64,000 nucleotides of DNA from VXNJ01 sp009840625 (lineage in GTDB: Bacteria > Chloroflexota > UBA11872 > VXNJ01): assembly GCA_965207915.1 (NCBI GenBank), contig OZ242304.1, forward strand, positions 2,294,001 to 2,358,000. The letters are read 5' to 3'. Of this stretch, positions 43,092 to 52,564 are shown one piece after another (position 1 is the first letter of the stretch; each line of letters begins with the position of its first letter). Made by a program: the position numbers and the translations under genes. The notes beneath the pieces are model-generated. The model did not search any database. It was not told the origin of the DNA and worked only from the letters and a program-made list of their open reading frames with translations.

Positions 43092-44576
43092 CTAACTCAA
43101 TCCCACGCGGTCGAATTGCTCCGGCGGGGCGTCGTTGGCCTTCATCAGCGCGGCTACTTTGCGGCCGAGGTCGGCCTCCAGTTGCGCGTTGCTGATCTCG
43201 TTTTCCTGGCCCGGGTCGTTGTGCAGGTCGAATAGATGGGTGCTCAAATCGATCGGCCAGGAAAGGTATCTGGCTTCGGGCGCGAGGGCCGAGATCTTGG
43301 CGGTCCGCACTCCCTTGGTGAAGGAGAACGGCTCGGCCAGTCTTACATCCTGCAGTTCGGATACCGGCATGCGGTTGCGCATGTGGGTGGCCATCAGGGT
43401 GTAGTGGTTGAGCTCGTAGCCGATTTCGCGGTCAACCGGACCGCGCATGTAGACGTATCGCCCGTCGGTGTAGTTAACGTGCGCCCCGAACATTCCAAAG
43501 AGGATCCCCTCCCGCGTCGGCGAGCCGTCGGCCACCGTTTCGCGCAACGGGATTCCCTGCATATCGGGCGGGCGTTCGATCCCGAAGTACTCCAGCAGGG
43601 TGGCCGGCACGTCGATGTTCTGAACCAGGTTCTGGTTGCGTACGCCGCGCCGTCCCGAACGCGGGTCCCAGACAAAGAACGGAATGCGGGCAACCTCGTT
43701 GTAGAACGGCTGCACCATCTTGGCCCACCAGCCATGTTCGCCGAGCAGGAAGCCGTGGTCGGTGGTCACGATCAGCATCGTGTCCTCCCACATCTGCTGC
43801 CGGTCCATTTCGTCGAGTATTTGCCCCAAGTAGTGGTCGCACATCGAAAGAGTGGCGGCGTATTCGTAGCGCATGTGCTGGACCATGTGGTCGGGCTCGG
43901 TGACGCGGCCGTAACTCGGCCAGTCGAAATGCGGCCCGTCGTACTCGTGCGGGTACAGGTCCTTGTATTCATCGAGGGTGTAAAAGGGCTCGTGCGGATC
44001 GAAGGTTTCAATCTGCAAGAACCAGTTGTCCGCATCACGATTGGTTCGCAAGAATTCGATGCCGTCGGCAAACGTTTTGGCCTGGGGCAGCTGGTCCTGC
44101 TCTTTCAGGTATTTGCGGTTGACCCAGTCCTGGCGCCAGGTGTAGCCGGCTCGTTGGTCAAGCGTGAGGCCCTTGGGCAATTCGGGGTCGGCGACCTCGC
44201 CTTTCCAGGCGTCACCCTCGTGACCGCGGTGAAAAGACCAGGTGTTGTAGCGGGCGTGAAAGGTGGAGCCGCCATCTTCGAAGTAGTGCTGGTGGTCGGT
44301 TGTGAAGTGGCAGTAGGTGCCCGATTCCTTCATGATTTCCGGGGCCGAATCGTCGAACGGCTCGAGCGGACCCCAGGCGCGGTGCAGGAAGTTGTAACGG
44401 CCGGTGTGGAGCTCGCGGCGAGCCGGCATGCAGGGCATGCTCCCGACCCAGGCCTGGTCGAATGTGACCGTGCGTTCGCCAAGCCGCCGGAAATTGGGTG
44501 CGTGCGTCCAGTCGCAGCCGTAGTTGGGCAGGAAATGCCGGTTGAGCGAGTCAAACATGACCATGATGGCGCGCAT
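43092..44576 (-). CDS. Sulfatase, Cys-type formylglycine site (CMPAR)
   Basis: A 494-aa sulfatase. MVMFDSLNRHFLPNYG gives an N-terminal metal site (FDS/N), MPCMPARRELHTGRYNF the CxPxR site whose Cys becomes formylglycine, and IVTTDHGFLLGEHGWWAK the second metal Asp-His. It is more distant from the other three sulfatases here than they are from one another. The start MRAIMVMFD at 44576 is chosen over an upstream extension that lacks family similarity. No signal peptide is visible. Substrate unknown. Confidence 0.9.
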   Translation of the reverse strand: MRAIMVMFDSLNRHFLPNYGCDWTHAPNFRRLGERTVTFDQAWVGSMPCMPARRELHTGRYNFLHRAWGPLEPFDDSAPEIMKESGTYCHFTTDHQHYFEDGGSTFHARYNTWSFHRGHEGDAWKGEVADPELPKGLTLDQRAGYTWRQDWVNRKYLKEQDQLPQAKTFADGIEFLRTNRDADNWFLQIETFDPHEPFYTLDEYKDLYPHEYDGPHFDWPSYGRVTEPDHMVQHMRYEYAATLSMCDHYLGQILDEMDRQQMWEDTMLIVTTDHGFLLGEHGWWAKMVQPFYNEVARIPFFVWDPRSGRRGVRNQNLVQNIDVPATLLEYFGIERPPDMQGIPLRETVADGSPTREGILFGMFGAHVNYTDGRYVYMRGPVDREIGYELNHYTLMATHMRNRMPVSELQDVRLAEPFSFTKGVRTAKISALAPEARYLSWPIDLSTHLFDLHNDPGQENEISNAQLEADLGRKVAALMKANDAPPEQFDRVGLS

Positions 44577-44719
44577 GGTTTGCCTTTGCAGGTGCGAACG
44601 GTGGCCGGGAGACGAATGGATTGATCTCCTCACTAATCTTCACCTCGACCGGTCCGCGAGCAGCAAATCCGATAAGTTCCGGTATCCGGACGAATAATCC
44701 GGCTTCGGGCCGTCGCTGG

Positions 44720-45116
44720 TCAACTGATTCGGGAAATCCCGGGATACCAGTCAAATCTCCGGTCGAAGCGGAAGATCTCCAAAAAACCAACCCGACCGCG
44801 TGATCGCGGCAAAGACCGCGTCGCGCGCTGAAACGCCGCGAATCGAATCGATCAATTCTTGGGCGCCGCGGATGTGGTCCATTTCAAGTGCGAATACTTC
44901 ATCCGCGATTGCGTCCAGCAGGGTGATCGCGGGCTCGATGGCGTCAGTTCGATTCAGTGCCGTGTATCGATGAAGGATTTCCTGATACGCCTCGACATCG
45001 GTCGCGAATATTTCTCCTTACGGGGCCAATCGACCCGGCAGCATCGCGGCCCGTTCCTTGTTTGGATGGGAGGCTCCGACCAGAATCGTCGGAACGTTGG
45101 AATCGATGAATGTCAG
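44720..45116 (-). pseudogene. Broken VapC-type PIN toxin (in-frame stop and frameshift)
   Basis: Translated on the - strand from CTG at 45116, the frame begins LTFIDSNVPTILVGAS, a PIN N-terminus. It stops at TAA (45020..45018), where the family continues, and goes on in the same frame with EIFATDVEAYQEILHRY and SARDAVFAA. The expected C-terminus, FRFDRRFDWYPG, appears only after a shift of one base near a run of six A at 44781-44786, ending at 44722..44720. So the toxin has an internal stop plus a frameshift. The stop is hard to explain as a sequencing error; the homopolymer shift could be one. It overlaps the intact vapB-like antitoxin gene. Confidence 0.78.
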
Positions 45117-45358
45117 TTCGATTCGATTCCCGCGTCGATTTCATCCAGCATTTGGTCAATGTCGGCTGTCGGGTACTGATGCCGCGTCGCAGTGGCGATT
45201 GCCGCGAGCTTGGCGTCGACGGATGCGAGTGAATCGCGGCGCGCTTGCCGCAGGGCTTGGCGGACCCATTCGGACACGGTCACGCGATGGCGGCGCGCAA
45301 TGCGCTGAATCTCGCGAAACTCCTCGTCATCCAAGATGACTTGCAATCTCTTGGTCAT
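45113..45358 (-). CDS. Ribbon-helix-helix antitoxin (VapB type)
   Basis: An 81-aa antitoxin. KRLQVILDDEEFREIQRIARRHRVTVSEWVRQAL is a ribbon-helix-helix DNA-binding domain, followed by a C-terminal toxin-binding tail (QYPTADIDQMLDEIDAGI). Its end overlaps the start of the broken PIN toxin, the usual vapBC layout. The start MTKRLQVILD is chosen because six upstream residues do not belong to the fold. With the toxin broken it may persist as a decaying or trans-acting antitoxin. Confidence 0.83.
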   Translation of the reverse strand: MTKRLQVILDDEEFREIQRIARRHRVTVSEWVRQALRQARRDSLASVDAKLAAIATATRHQYPTADIDQMLDEIDAGIESN

Positions 45359-45496
45359 GCAAAGAGTTTCGACCACCTAATTGCGGTAGGCGCGGGTTGC
45401 GGCAGAAGTCCGAAGCATGCCCCGCTAGCACCGATAATGGGCGCGGCAACGTTGAGCGATCCGCCCCGCGTTTGGATCCCCGAGGCAAATTCACTG

Positions 45497-46699
45497 ATGC
45501 AAATAACCGACATCTGGTTCGAAAAACTCTATGGCCGGCTGGTGCCCGAATACCCACTGTTTGAAGAGCGGTTGATCCGCCCGATTGACGTATACCCCGA
45601 GCACCGCGCTGAAAGCGCGGCCGCGATGTCGCAGGACCGATTCGAGGTAAATGACGACGGCACGGTGGACGTGACTACGGTCATCTGCCACGTCGAAACC
45701 GACGTCGGCATCAGCGGACTGGCCGGTCCTTGCTCGGTCAACGAGGCCTTCTTCGTTCGAAAGCAGCTATTGGACCTGCTCCGCGGAGAGGATCCGTTGG
45801 CCACTGAGCGCGCGTGGGACAAGATGTACCGCTACCTGATCCACGGACGCAAGGGGGAGGCAATGTTCGCCGTCGCCGCGGTCGATTCGGCGCTCTGGGA
45901 CATCCGCGGAAAAGCCGCCGGCCTGCCGCTCTACCGGCTGCTGGGCGGGCCCGTCCGGAAGTCCTTCCCGGCCTATGCTTCGGCGCTGGGGTTTTCGATT
46001 GAACTGGAAGATGCCGCGCGGGTCGCCCAGGGGTTCGTCGACCAGGGATTCACCGCCACCAAGTGGTTCGTTCGCAACGGGCCGATGGAAGGCGAACCGG
46101 GCGCGCGCAAGAACTTGGAGCTGGCCGGCGCGTTGCGGTCGGCGGTCGGCGATGACGTCGAGATCATGATCGATGCCTGGAGTTCCTGGGACGTGCGCTA
46201 CGCGATCGACATGGGCAACCGACTGGCCGAGCACCGCGTGCGCTGGATCGAGGAGGTGGTCAAGGCCGACGACATTCCCGGGCAGGCCGAGGTGCGCCGT
46301 CGCTCGGCGACCCCTGTCTCGGGTGGCGAGCACGAATACACCCGCTGGGGCGCGCGCCAATACCTGGAGGCCAAGGCGGTCGACCTCTACCAGGCCGATA
46401 CGATCTGGGCCGGCGGGGTCTCGGAGATGATGAAGATCTTCGCGCTCTGTTCGGCCTACGGCGTACCGCTGATTCCGCACGGCGGCTCCGTTCCCATCAA
46501 CGCTCATCTGACGGCCGCGGTGTCGCCCACCGACGCCCCGTACATCGAATACCTGGTGCAGTGGAACGAGTTCACCCAGTTCTTCTGGAAAAACCCGACC
46601 AAACCGGTCAACGGCTACATCTCGCCCACCGACGAACCGGGGCTGGGACTCGAGATCGACGAAGAAAAGGTGATCAGCCGCCAGCGCCTGGACTACTAG
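45497..46699 (+). CDS. L-rhamnonate dehydratase-like enolase-superfamily protein
   Basis: A 400-aa enolase-superfamily enzyme. Metal ligands are in IMIDAWSSWD, WIEEVVKADD and GGEHEYTRWG. TATKWFVRNGPMEGEPGARKNLEL, and PHGGSVPINAHL with the catalytic-type His, match the L-rhamnonate dehydratase group, which converts L-rhamnonate to 2-keto-3-deoxy-L-rhamnonate. The start ATG at 45497 (MQITDIWFEKLYG) is chosen; the longer open frame upstream overlaps the vapB region. It is transcribed with cfa, whose GTG overlaps its stop. Confidence 0.8.
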   Translation: MQITDIWFEKLYGRLVPEYPLFEERLIRPIDVYPEHRAESAAAMSQDRFEVNDDGTVDVTTVICHVETDVGISGLAGPCSVNEAFFVRKQLLDLLRGEDPLATERAWDKMYRYLIHGRKGEAMFAVAAVDSALWDIRGKAAGLPLYRLLGGPVRKSFPAYASALGFSIELEDAARVAQGFVDQGFTATKWFVRNGPMEGEPGARKNLELAGALRSAVGDDVEIMIDAWSSWDVRYAIDMGNRLAEHRVRWIEEVVKADDIPGQAEVRRRSATPVSGGEHEYTRWGARQYLEAKAVDLYQADTIWAGGVSEMMKIFALCSAYGVPLIPHGGSVPINAHLTAAVSPTDAPYIEYLVQWNEFTQFFWKNPTKPVNGYISPTDEPGLGLEIDEEKVISRQRLDY

Positions 46700-47820
46700 T
46701 GGCGACCGCCCCGATGCAGGAAGAGACCGCCCGCATGCTGGCGGTGGCCGGGATCGAGATCAACGGGCCCAACCCCTGGGACATCCAGGTAAACGACCCG
46801 CGGCTGTACCGGCGCATCTTCCGGCATGGCTCGCTGGCGCTGGGCGAATCGTACATGGACGGCTGGTGGGATTGCGAGCATCTGGATGAATTCATCGCCC
46901 GCATCCTGCGGCACCGTATCGACCAGTCGGTCCCCAAGAACCTGAAGACGATCGCCTACCGGCTCTCCGGGGTGCTGCTGAACCGCCAGTCCAAGGCCCG
47001 CGCCTGGATCGTGGGCCGCGAGCATTACGACCTGGGCAACGATGTCTTCGAGGCCACCTTCGACACCCGCATAACCGGCAGCTGCGGGTACTGGGCCCGG
47101 GCCGACAATCTCGACGACTCGCAGACGGCGAAGCTGGACCTGATCTGCCGCAAGATCGGGCTCCAGAGCGGCCAGCACGTGCTCGACATCGGCTGCGGCT
47201 GGGGGGCGTTCATGCAGTTCGCCGCCGCAGAGTACGGCGCCAGGTGCACCGGCGTGACGGTGTCCGAGAACCAGGTCGAGCTGGGCCGCCAGCGCTGCGA
47301 GGGGCTGCCGGTGGAGTTTCGGCTGCAGGACTATCGCGATCTCCGTGGAAGCTTCGACCACGTGGTTTCGATGGGGATGTTCGAACACGTCGGGGTGAAG
47401 AACTACCCGATCTACTTCGACGTGGCCCGCCGCTGCCTAAAAGACGACGGTTTCTTCCTGCTCCACAGCATCGGCGCCAATCGGACTTCGCCGGTCGTGG
47501 ACCCCTGGATAGACAAGTACATCTTTCCCAACGGAGCGCTGCCTTCGATCAAGTACCTGGGCGAGGCCCTGGAGAGCCGATTCGTAGTCGAGGACTGGCA
47601 CAACTTCGGGCCGGATTACGACAAGACATTGAACGCTTGGATGGCCAAATTCGATTCCAACTGGGACGCCCTGAAGGACAAGTACGGGGAACGCTTCTAC
47701 CGGATGTGGCGGTACTACCTGCTCTCCTGCGCCGGCGGATTCCGGGCCCGCAACATTCACCTCTGGCAGCTGGTTCTTTCCAAGCGGGGCGCGCTCGGGG
47801 GCTACGTCCCGGTTCGCTGA
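46699..47820 (+). CDS. cfa: Cyclopropane-fatty-acyl-phospholipid synthase
   Basis: A 373-aa S-adenosylmethionine-dependent enzyme adding a methylene bridge to unsaturated acyl chains of membrane phospholipids. LGESYMDGWWDCEHLDEFI is the family N-terminal motif, VLDIGCGWGAFMQFAA the SAM site, YWARADNLDDSQTAKLDLICRKI the CFA-specific segment, and SMGMFEHVGVKNY the catalytic region. GTG at 46699 shares one base with the preceding stop; ATG at 46714 is an alternative. Linkage to a dehydratase is probably incidental. Confidence 0.93.
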   Translation: MATAPMQEETARMLAVAGIEINGPNPWDIQVNDPRLYRRIFRHGSLALGESYMDGWWDCEHLDEFIARILRHRIDQSVPKNLKTIAYRLSGVLLNRQSKARAWIVGREHYDLGNDVFEATFDTRITGSCGYWARADNLDDSQTAKLDLICRKIGLQSGQHVLDIGCGWGAFMQFAAAEYGARCTGVTVSENQVELGRQRCEGLPVEFRLQDYRDLRGSFDHVVSMGMFEHVGVKNYPIYFDVARRCLKDDGFFLLHSIGANRTSPVVDPWIDKYIFPNGALPSIKYLGEALESRFVVEDWHNFGPDYDKTLNAWMAKFDSNWDALKDKYGERFYRMWRYYLLSCAGGFRARNIHLWQLVLSKRGALGGYVPVR

Positions 47821-47914
47821 ACCACTCGGGCGGCGCGCGGCCGTCGGCCCAAGCGGCCACCGTCCGATATTCAGGCAGGCTTCGGCGGTGCGGGATTCCG
47901 GCCGCCGCCCCGGG

Positions 47915-49396
47915 CTATTGGAAGGGTTCTTTTTCCGGACCGAACGCTTCGGGCGCCGGGGTGTAGGGAATCTTGACGTAGTTGGCGACGATGTGCTCCT
48001 CGCCCCCGTTTCGCTCAACGAGCGCGCGCTGGTCGGCAAACGCGCGCGAGTTCACCTCCGCCGGATCGCAGATGTCCAGTAGTTCGAGGTGCAGGCGTGC
48101 ACGGACGCCGGCGTGGCTCGGATCGGAACCCAAGTCGCAGAGTTCGCGTGGGTCGTTGTCCAGGTCGAAGAGCTGTGGCGGAAACTGCGGGTCGGCGTAG
48201 TGCACGTATTTGTAGCGTTGGTCGCGGACCATGTAGGAGCCGCATATGGCCCCGCTGGCGTGGTACTCGGCGAAGACGGTCCGCTGCGGATCGCTTTCGC
48301 CGCGCGCTACCGGCCACAGCGAGGTGCCCGGCAGGTCGTAATCTTCGGCCGCGGCCGGGGCTCCCACCGCTTCCAGCACCGTCGGAAAAAAGTCGATGAA
48401 CGAGACGTTGGCGCTGCGCGTTTCGCCGGCCGGAAGGTCGGGGCCCGACATGATGAACGGGACTCCGACGGCGTCCTCGTAGTGCGAGCTCTTGCCCCAC
48501 AGCCCGAAACTGCCCGCCATCTCGCCGTGGTCCGACGTGTAGATGATGCGGGTGTTCTCGCGCCAGCCGTTGGCATCGACCGCGTCCAATATGCGGCCGA
48601 CCTGTTCGTCCATGAATGAGATCAAGCCCCAGTAGGCGGTAATCCCGCGTCGGACCGCCTCGTCGGGCAGCCGGTCCGAACCGTCGGGCGGACTCATCCG
48701 CAGCGGGCGGACCCTGTTCCAGTAGGGATGGTCGGGATAGCTCTCGTGGGAGAGCGGCATTTCGACTTCGTCGACGTCGTAGAGGCCCCAGTGCCGCTGC
48801 GGGCAAATGAACGGGAAATGCGGGGTGACGACCGAGGCGAACAGCACCCAGGGCCGATCGTACGACGTGGCATCGTCGCCCAGCCAGCGCACGGTCTCGT
48901 CGGCGACCGCGGTATCGAAGCGGATGTATTCCGAGTCGCCGGCGTGGGCCTGCAATACGTCCAGGGCGGGGGCTTGGCTGGGGGACACGTTCCAGCGGAT
49001 CGAACCGCGCACGTCGCCGATCCCGTCCCGAACGTTCATCGAGACCCGTTTTTCGGCGATCCCGTTGTCGTCCTCGTCGGCGCGGTAGTGGAGTTTGCCG
49101 ATCGAGGTGACCTGGTTTCCGTTAGCGGCCAGGCGGTGTCCCCAGCTGGGAGCTTCGTGGCCGACGTAGGGATGGGCGTTGTCCCAGTGGCCGGTCTCAT
49201 GGCAATAGCGCCCGGTGAGGAAGTTGGCGCGCGAGGGCACGCAGATCGGGAAATTGCAGTAGGCATTGTCAAAGCGCACCCCGTCAGCGGCCAGCCGGTC
49301 CAGATTCGGGGTCTTGACCTGTGGGTGGCCGTAGCAGCCGGTCATGCGGCGGGTGTGTTCGTCCGACATGATGATGAGCAGGTTCATTGGCTCCAC
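47915..49396 (-). CDS. Sulfatase, choline-sulfatase-like, Cys-type site (CVPSR)
   Basis: A 493-aa sulfatase. MSDEHTRRMTGCYGHPQVKTPN opens the fold with metal Asp/Glu, FPICVPSRANFLTGRY holds the formylglycine Cys, and YTSDHGEMAGSFGLWGK the second metal site. It is closely related to the sulfatase at 52565-54052, from the first residues to the C-terminal FADQRALV motif. GTG (VEPMNLL) is chosen by comparison with that paralogue and a nearby AAAGG. The AbiE locus lies between the two paralogues. Confidence 0.91.
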   Translation of the reverse strand: MEPMNLLIIMSDEHTRRMTGCYGHPQVKTPNLDRLAADGVRFDNAYCNFPICVPSRANFLTGRYCHETGHWDNAHPYVGHEAPSWGHRLAANGNQVTSIGKLHYRADEDDNGIAEKRVSMNVRDGIGDVRGSIRWNVSPSQAPALDVLQAHAGDSEYIRFDTAVADETVRWLGDDATSYDRPWVLFASVVTPHFPFICPQRHWGLYDVDEVEMPLSHESYPDHPYWNRVRPLRMSPPDGSDRLPDEAVRRGITAYWGLISFMDEQVGRILDAVDANGWRENTRIIYTSDHGEMAGSFGLWGKSSHYEDAVGVPFIMSGPDLPAGETRSANVSFIDFFPTVLEAVGAPAAAEDYDLPGTSLWPVARGESDPQRTVFAEYHASGAICGSYMVRDQRYKYVHYADPQFPPQLFDLDNDPRELCDLGSDPSHAGVRARLHLELLDICDPAEVNSRAFADQRALVERNGGEEHIVANYVKIPYTPAPEAFGPEKEPFQ

Positions 49397-49935
49397 GGCA
49401 ACGCCTTTCGGGTGCGATCTACTGGCGACCCGCGCGGCCGTGGCAGTGGTCCGGCGCGCGGAATGATTCCCGCAATCAGTTTGACTTCGTCGGCCGCCGT
49501 TGAGCGCGATCAGGGCGCACTCGCGGGATTTGTCACGGCGCGTCACCTTCGCGATCATTGACGGGCAATCTGAAGACCAAGATCGAAATACTCGCGGCGG
49601 CGACGCGGTCTTTACCGCCGTAACCGACCAATTCGCTGCTGATACTGGTCTCCGGATCAGATGCGCGGAGACCTTTTCGCCAAACGCATCCGGCATCCAC
49701 TCACTCAGTTTGCCAGGTAATCTCTCGTCTACCGGACCCGTTCGTGCCGATGCCGAACCGAGGCTCCCATCGCCTCCGTTCACCCATGATTAGTTGGCGA
49801 TTTCCAATAATCCTGATCACGATGGGTAATCCCGCGAAACGATTGAACCCTTGTGATTTCGACTTCGAACGTTCGTTCGTTTCGCCGAAAGTGCTTCCCG
49901 CAACACGGTCAGTTCACGCTTTCGCTAGCCCTCTT
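49397..49935. other. Intergenic region between sulfatase and abiEii
   Basis: About 540 bp without a convincing gene; open frames are short and of odd composition. It must include the sulfatase promoter, but no strong -35/-10 pair or repeat was recognised. Confidence 0.45.
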
Positions 49936-51162
49936 TTAACGTTTATGACTTCGCCTCCGCGACCAGTGAGATCGCCCGCTCCGCCTCGCCGAGGGAAGTG
50001 CCGGAATCGCCCCTGACTCCGGGAACTCGACGGCGTAGCGAGGAACAAACGGTTGCGTTGTGACTCGGGCGGATTGGATTCGGTCGAGCCGGTAGGCGCG
50101 GTGTTCACCGCTCCTCGCGCGAAGCGCGTGCAGAAGTATGTTTCCCTCCCGTGACCGCCTCAATGAATAAGGCTCGATCAGCCGGTGCCGGCCTTGATAC
50201 CCAAGGTCCACCAGCAAGCGGTTTACGGCTGCAAACCGGACCGGCCCGAGACGATTGCCCACGCCCCTCCAAAACGTCGGTGGCGGAGTCCAAAGCTCCT
50301 CTTCCTCCGCCAGGGTTGCTGGCTGCGCGGAGACTTCGCCGCCGAGCCACGCAAAAACCCGCGGCAACTCGTTCCAGAAGTGCATGAATTCAGGCAGGGC
50401 CCTTAACTGGTGACCGAGCATGTTGCCCCACTCGGATTCGAGTTCTTCGTACATGGGCGAATTCCCAATGCTTTCGAATGTCGGGACTGAGACCTGCTTT
50501 GATGCGCACTTGGCTTGGAGGATTTCCTGTACGAGTGAGGCGTACGGCCGAAAATCCGGTCGTCGAAATAGATTTACGATGTCGTAGAGATCCCGCGGCC
50601 TTGAGCGCTCACCCATTGCGCGAAGCTTTTCGGCGAATACCTCTTCGAAGCCATAACAGCGAACTTTGCCCGGCTTGGGCAGCGAATCCGGATAGTCGTG
50701 GCTGATAGGCCTCAACACCGGCGGCCGCACTACGATTTCGTTGCTGGTCAGGTCCAGTTTGATTCGTGCGGGGCCCGGAGCACCGCGCGGTCCGCGGTAG
50801 TAGATTCGCCCTTCGGCCGATGCTCCGGACTGCCGGGCCTTGCAAAAAGGCGGTCGAACCGCGAAGTCGATTCCAGACTCCTGACCGACACGATCCAGCA
50901 CGCGCTCGATAGCAACCAGAACCCTATCGGGCTCAATCGGACCGGCCTTGAGTACCGTGAAATCTAGATCCTCGGAGAACCGGTACGTTTCGATGTAGCA
51001 CTTCTTCAGGCACGTCCCGCCTTTGAATATCCACGTCCTGCCGAGCAACGGATCGGTTCCTATGCCCCAAAGTACCCATCCCAGAACGTAGTCCTTTTCC
51101 ACGACATCTTCACGGAGTCCCCACGCCCGCACACGGTCGTCGAGGTCGCCGCGGCCAATCAT
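49936..51162 (-). CDS. abiEii: AbiEii-type nucleotidyltransferase toxin with WYL-like C-terminal region
   Basis: A 408-aa protein. Residues about 1-230 are the AbiEii/AbiGii nucleotidyltransferase: EKDYVLGWVLW, FKGGTCLKKCYIETYRFSEDLDFTVL with the GG and the metal-binding DLD, and EKLRAMGERSRPRDLYDIV as the conserved kinase-like helix. AbiE toxins inhibit growth and can abort phage infection. The last about 110 residues (RLIEPYSLRRSREGNILLHA, ARSGEHRAYRLDRIQSARV) look like a WYL-type ligand-binding domain. The ATG overlaps the AbiEi stop (ATGA). The very C-terminus is basic and possibly disordered. Confidence 0.85.
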   Translation of the reverse strand: MIGRGDLDDRVRAWGLREDVVEKDYVLGWVLWGIGTDPLLGRTWIFKGGTCLKKCYIETYRFSEDLDFTVLKAGPIEPDRVLVAIERVLDRVGQESGIDFAVRPPFCKARQSGASAEGRIYYRGPRGAPGPARIKLDLTSNEIVVRPPVLRPISHDYPDSLPKPGKVRCYGFEEVFAEKLRAMGERSRPRDLYDIVNLFRRPDFRPYASLVQEILQAKCASKQVSVPTFESIGNSPMYEELESEWGNMLGHQLRALPEFMHFWNELPRVFAWLGGEVSAQPATLAEEEELWTPPPTFWRGVGNRLGPVRFAAVNRLLVDLGYQGRHRLIEPYSLRRSREGNILLHALRARSGEHRAYRLDRIQSARVTTQPFVPRYAVEFPESGAIPALPSARRSGRSHWSRRRSHKR

Positions 51163-52028
51163 TGCTTGGCCTCTAACCGCGGGGCGAGCCGCGCAATGTT
51201 TACGCGAAGGTTCCAGCGCGATACGATGCGGCCTCTCCTGGGACCGGCGGGATCGAGCCAGCTCAGACCGCTGGTGATCCGTCTGTGGCAGGCGTCTATG
51301 AAGCCCCGATTTCCGTGTCGCTGTAGCTCCGCCAGGTAACCTAGTCGCTTAAAGACCGTGCCGCGCCCCAGCCTGTCACCGTACTCCAGCAGACGTGCAG
51401 GCTCCGCGCCAGGGCTTTCAAAGTACGTGCCCAAGATTTCCGACGCGTGGAGCGCGCCACCCGCTGCCGCTGGGACGTCCAGAACGTCGATGATGGTTCG
51501 GTGTGGATCGGATACGTCTACGGCAACCCTTCGGCGCCAGACGCGGCGCGTCCCGAACAGTTCCGTCGCCTGCGCGCTCCGGATAACGAACTCGGTACCC
51601 TGGATCAACTGGCGACGAGGCGTGACTTTCTTCCCTGCCACGACATAGATGTCGCTGAATATCTGATCGGTCAATTCCCAATGCTCGGCGGCGCTCCACC
51701 CTCCGATGTACCCGGGCGCGAACAATGTGCCCGCAACGATCCAGGGGTCCTCTCGCCAGTCGCTCGGTTGCGATGCTTCAAGCGGAACCGCGATGTACCA
51801 ACCCGGGCGCAGCCGCGCGAGCCAGCCTCTTTCAGCAAGAGCTGCAAGCAGCCTGCGTGTCGGTGTGATCGCAGTTCCGAGCGCCGACGCGGCCTGTGCG
51901 GCATTAAACGGTCCAGGAAACCTCCGGTGAAGCACTGCCAACTGTGCTCTTCTCGGACCTCCGATGCCGGCAGCCGCCGTGTGTTCGCGATTCATCAGGA
52001 ACCGATTGTTGTCCTCCAGAATTGCCAA
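51159..52028 (-). CDS. abiEi: AbiEi-type antitoxin/transcriptional regulator
   Basis: A roughly 289-aa antitoxin. An N-terminal winged helix is visible (LAVLHRRFPGPFNAAQAASAL...RRLLAALAERGWLARLRPGWYIAVP), followed by the AbiEi core (WIVAGTLFAPGYIGGWSAAEHWELTDQ, IYVVAGKKVTPRRQ, ADVSDPHRTIIDVLDVP-type segment). Such proteins neutralise AbiEii and repress their operon. The start is uncertain: TTG at 52028 lies 5 nt after GGAAGG-type purines, ATG at 51995 is the alternative, and a longer frame from 52079 is unlikely. A TATACT -10-like hexamer lies just upstream on the - strand. Confidence 0.82.
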   Translation of the reverse strand: MAILEDNNRFLMNREHTAAAGIGGPRRAQLAVLHRRFPGPFNAAQAASALGTAITPTRRLLAALAERGWLARLRPGWYIAVPLEASQPSDWREDPWIVAGTLFAPGYIGGWSAAEHWELTDQIFSDIYVVAGKKVTPRRQLIQGTEFVIRSAQATELFGTRRVWRRRVAVDVSDPHRTIIDVLDVPAAAGGALHASEILGTYFESPGAEPARLLEYGDRLGRGTVFKRLGYLAELQRHGNRGFIDACHRRITSGLSWLDPAGPRRGRIVSRWNLRVNIARLAPRLEAKQ

Positions 52029-52564
52029 TTCCACCTTCCAAACGTGGAAAAAGTATATTGCACGCCGTAAGTGTTCCATCTGGCAGTAAAGTAGCGACGT
52101 GCCATATACCGCTTGTCTCGTATGTTGATTCTGGCGACTAGATGGAGTCGCGCTTGGGGCCGGACCTGCCTACGATCTTCCGCCGAGTGTGATTCAAATC
52201 GAGCAAGTCGGCTGCGATGTTCCGAATGCGCTTCTCCGAATTGCTCGCTGCGAGTGAAGAATGATTCGCAGACGCAAACTACGTATTAGGCCGCCCAACT
52301 TGCCGCGTGGAACTGCCCCCAAGGCTTTAATCCGCACAGTGCCCGAGACCCCCGCACGCCGCGTGAGCCTGCCGAATACGGACGCTTGAGGCGGAGCCCG
52401 AATCAGGCGTGCGCAGAACACGGATTCGGCAGTATTCAAACTTTTGCCGCCCCGGGGATTTTGCAATCAAACTCCGTGTTAGATCCAGGCGCGCGGAAAT
52501 CTCCCGGCAGAGGGTTGGTTTTGCCCAAATCCCAAGCGCAGTACTGATCGCCGCTAGCGGATAT
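52029..52564. other. Intergenic region upstream of abiEi
   Basis: About 540 bp of reduced GC with short frames only. It contains a TATACT hexamer on the - strand near 52051-52056 that could serve abiEi. No repeat, tRNA or gene remnant was recognised. Confidence 0.45.

Noticed and set aside
43236..44624. A 462-codon open frame opposite the CMPAR sulfatase
   Set aside because: Antisense shadow; the sulfatase frame carries all catalytic motifs.
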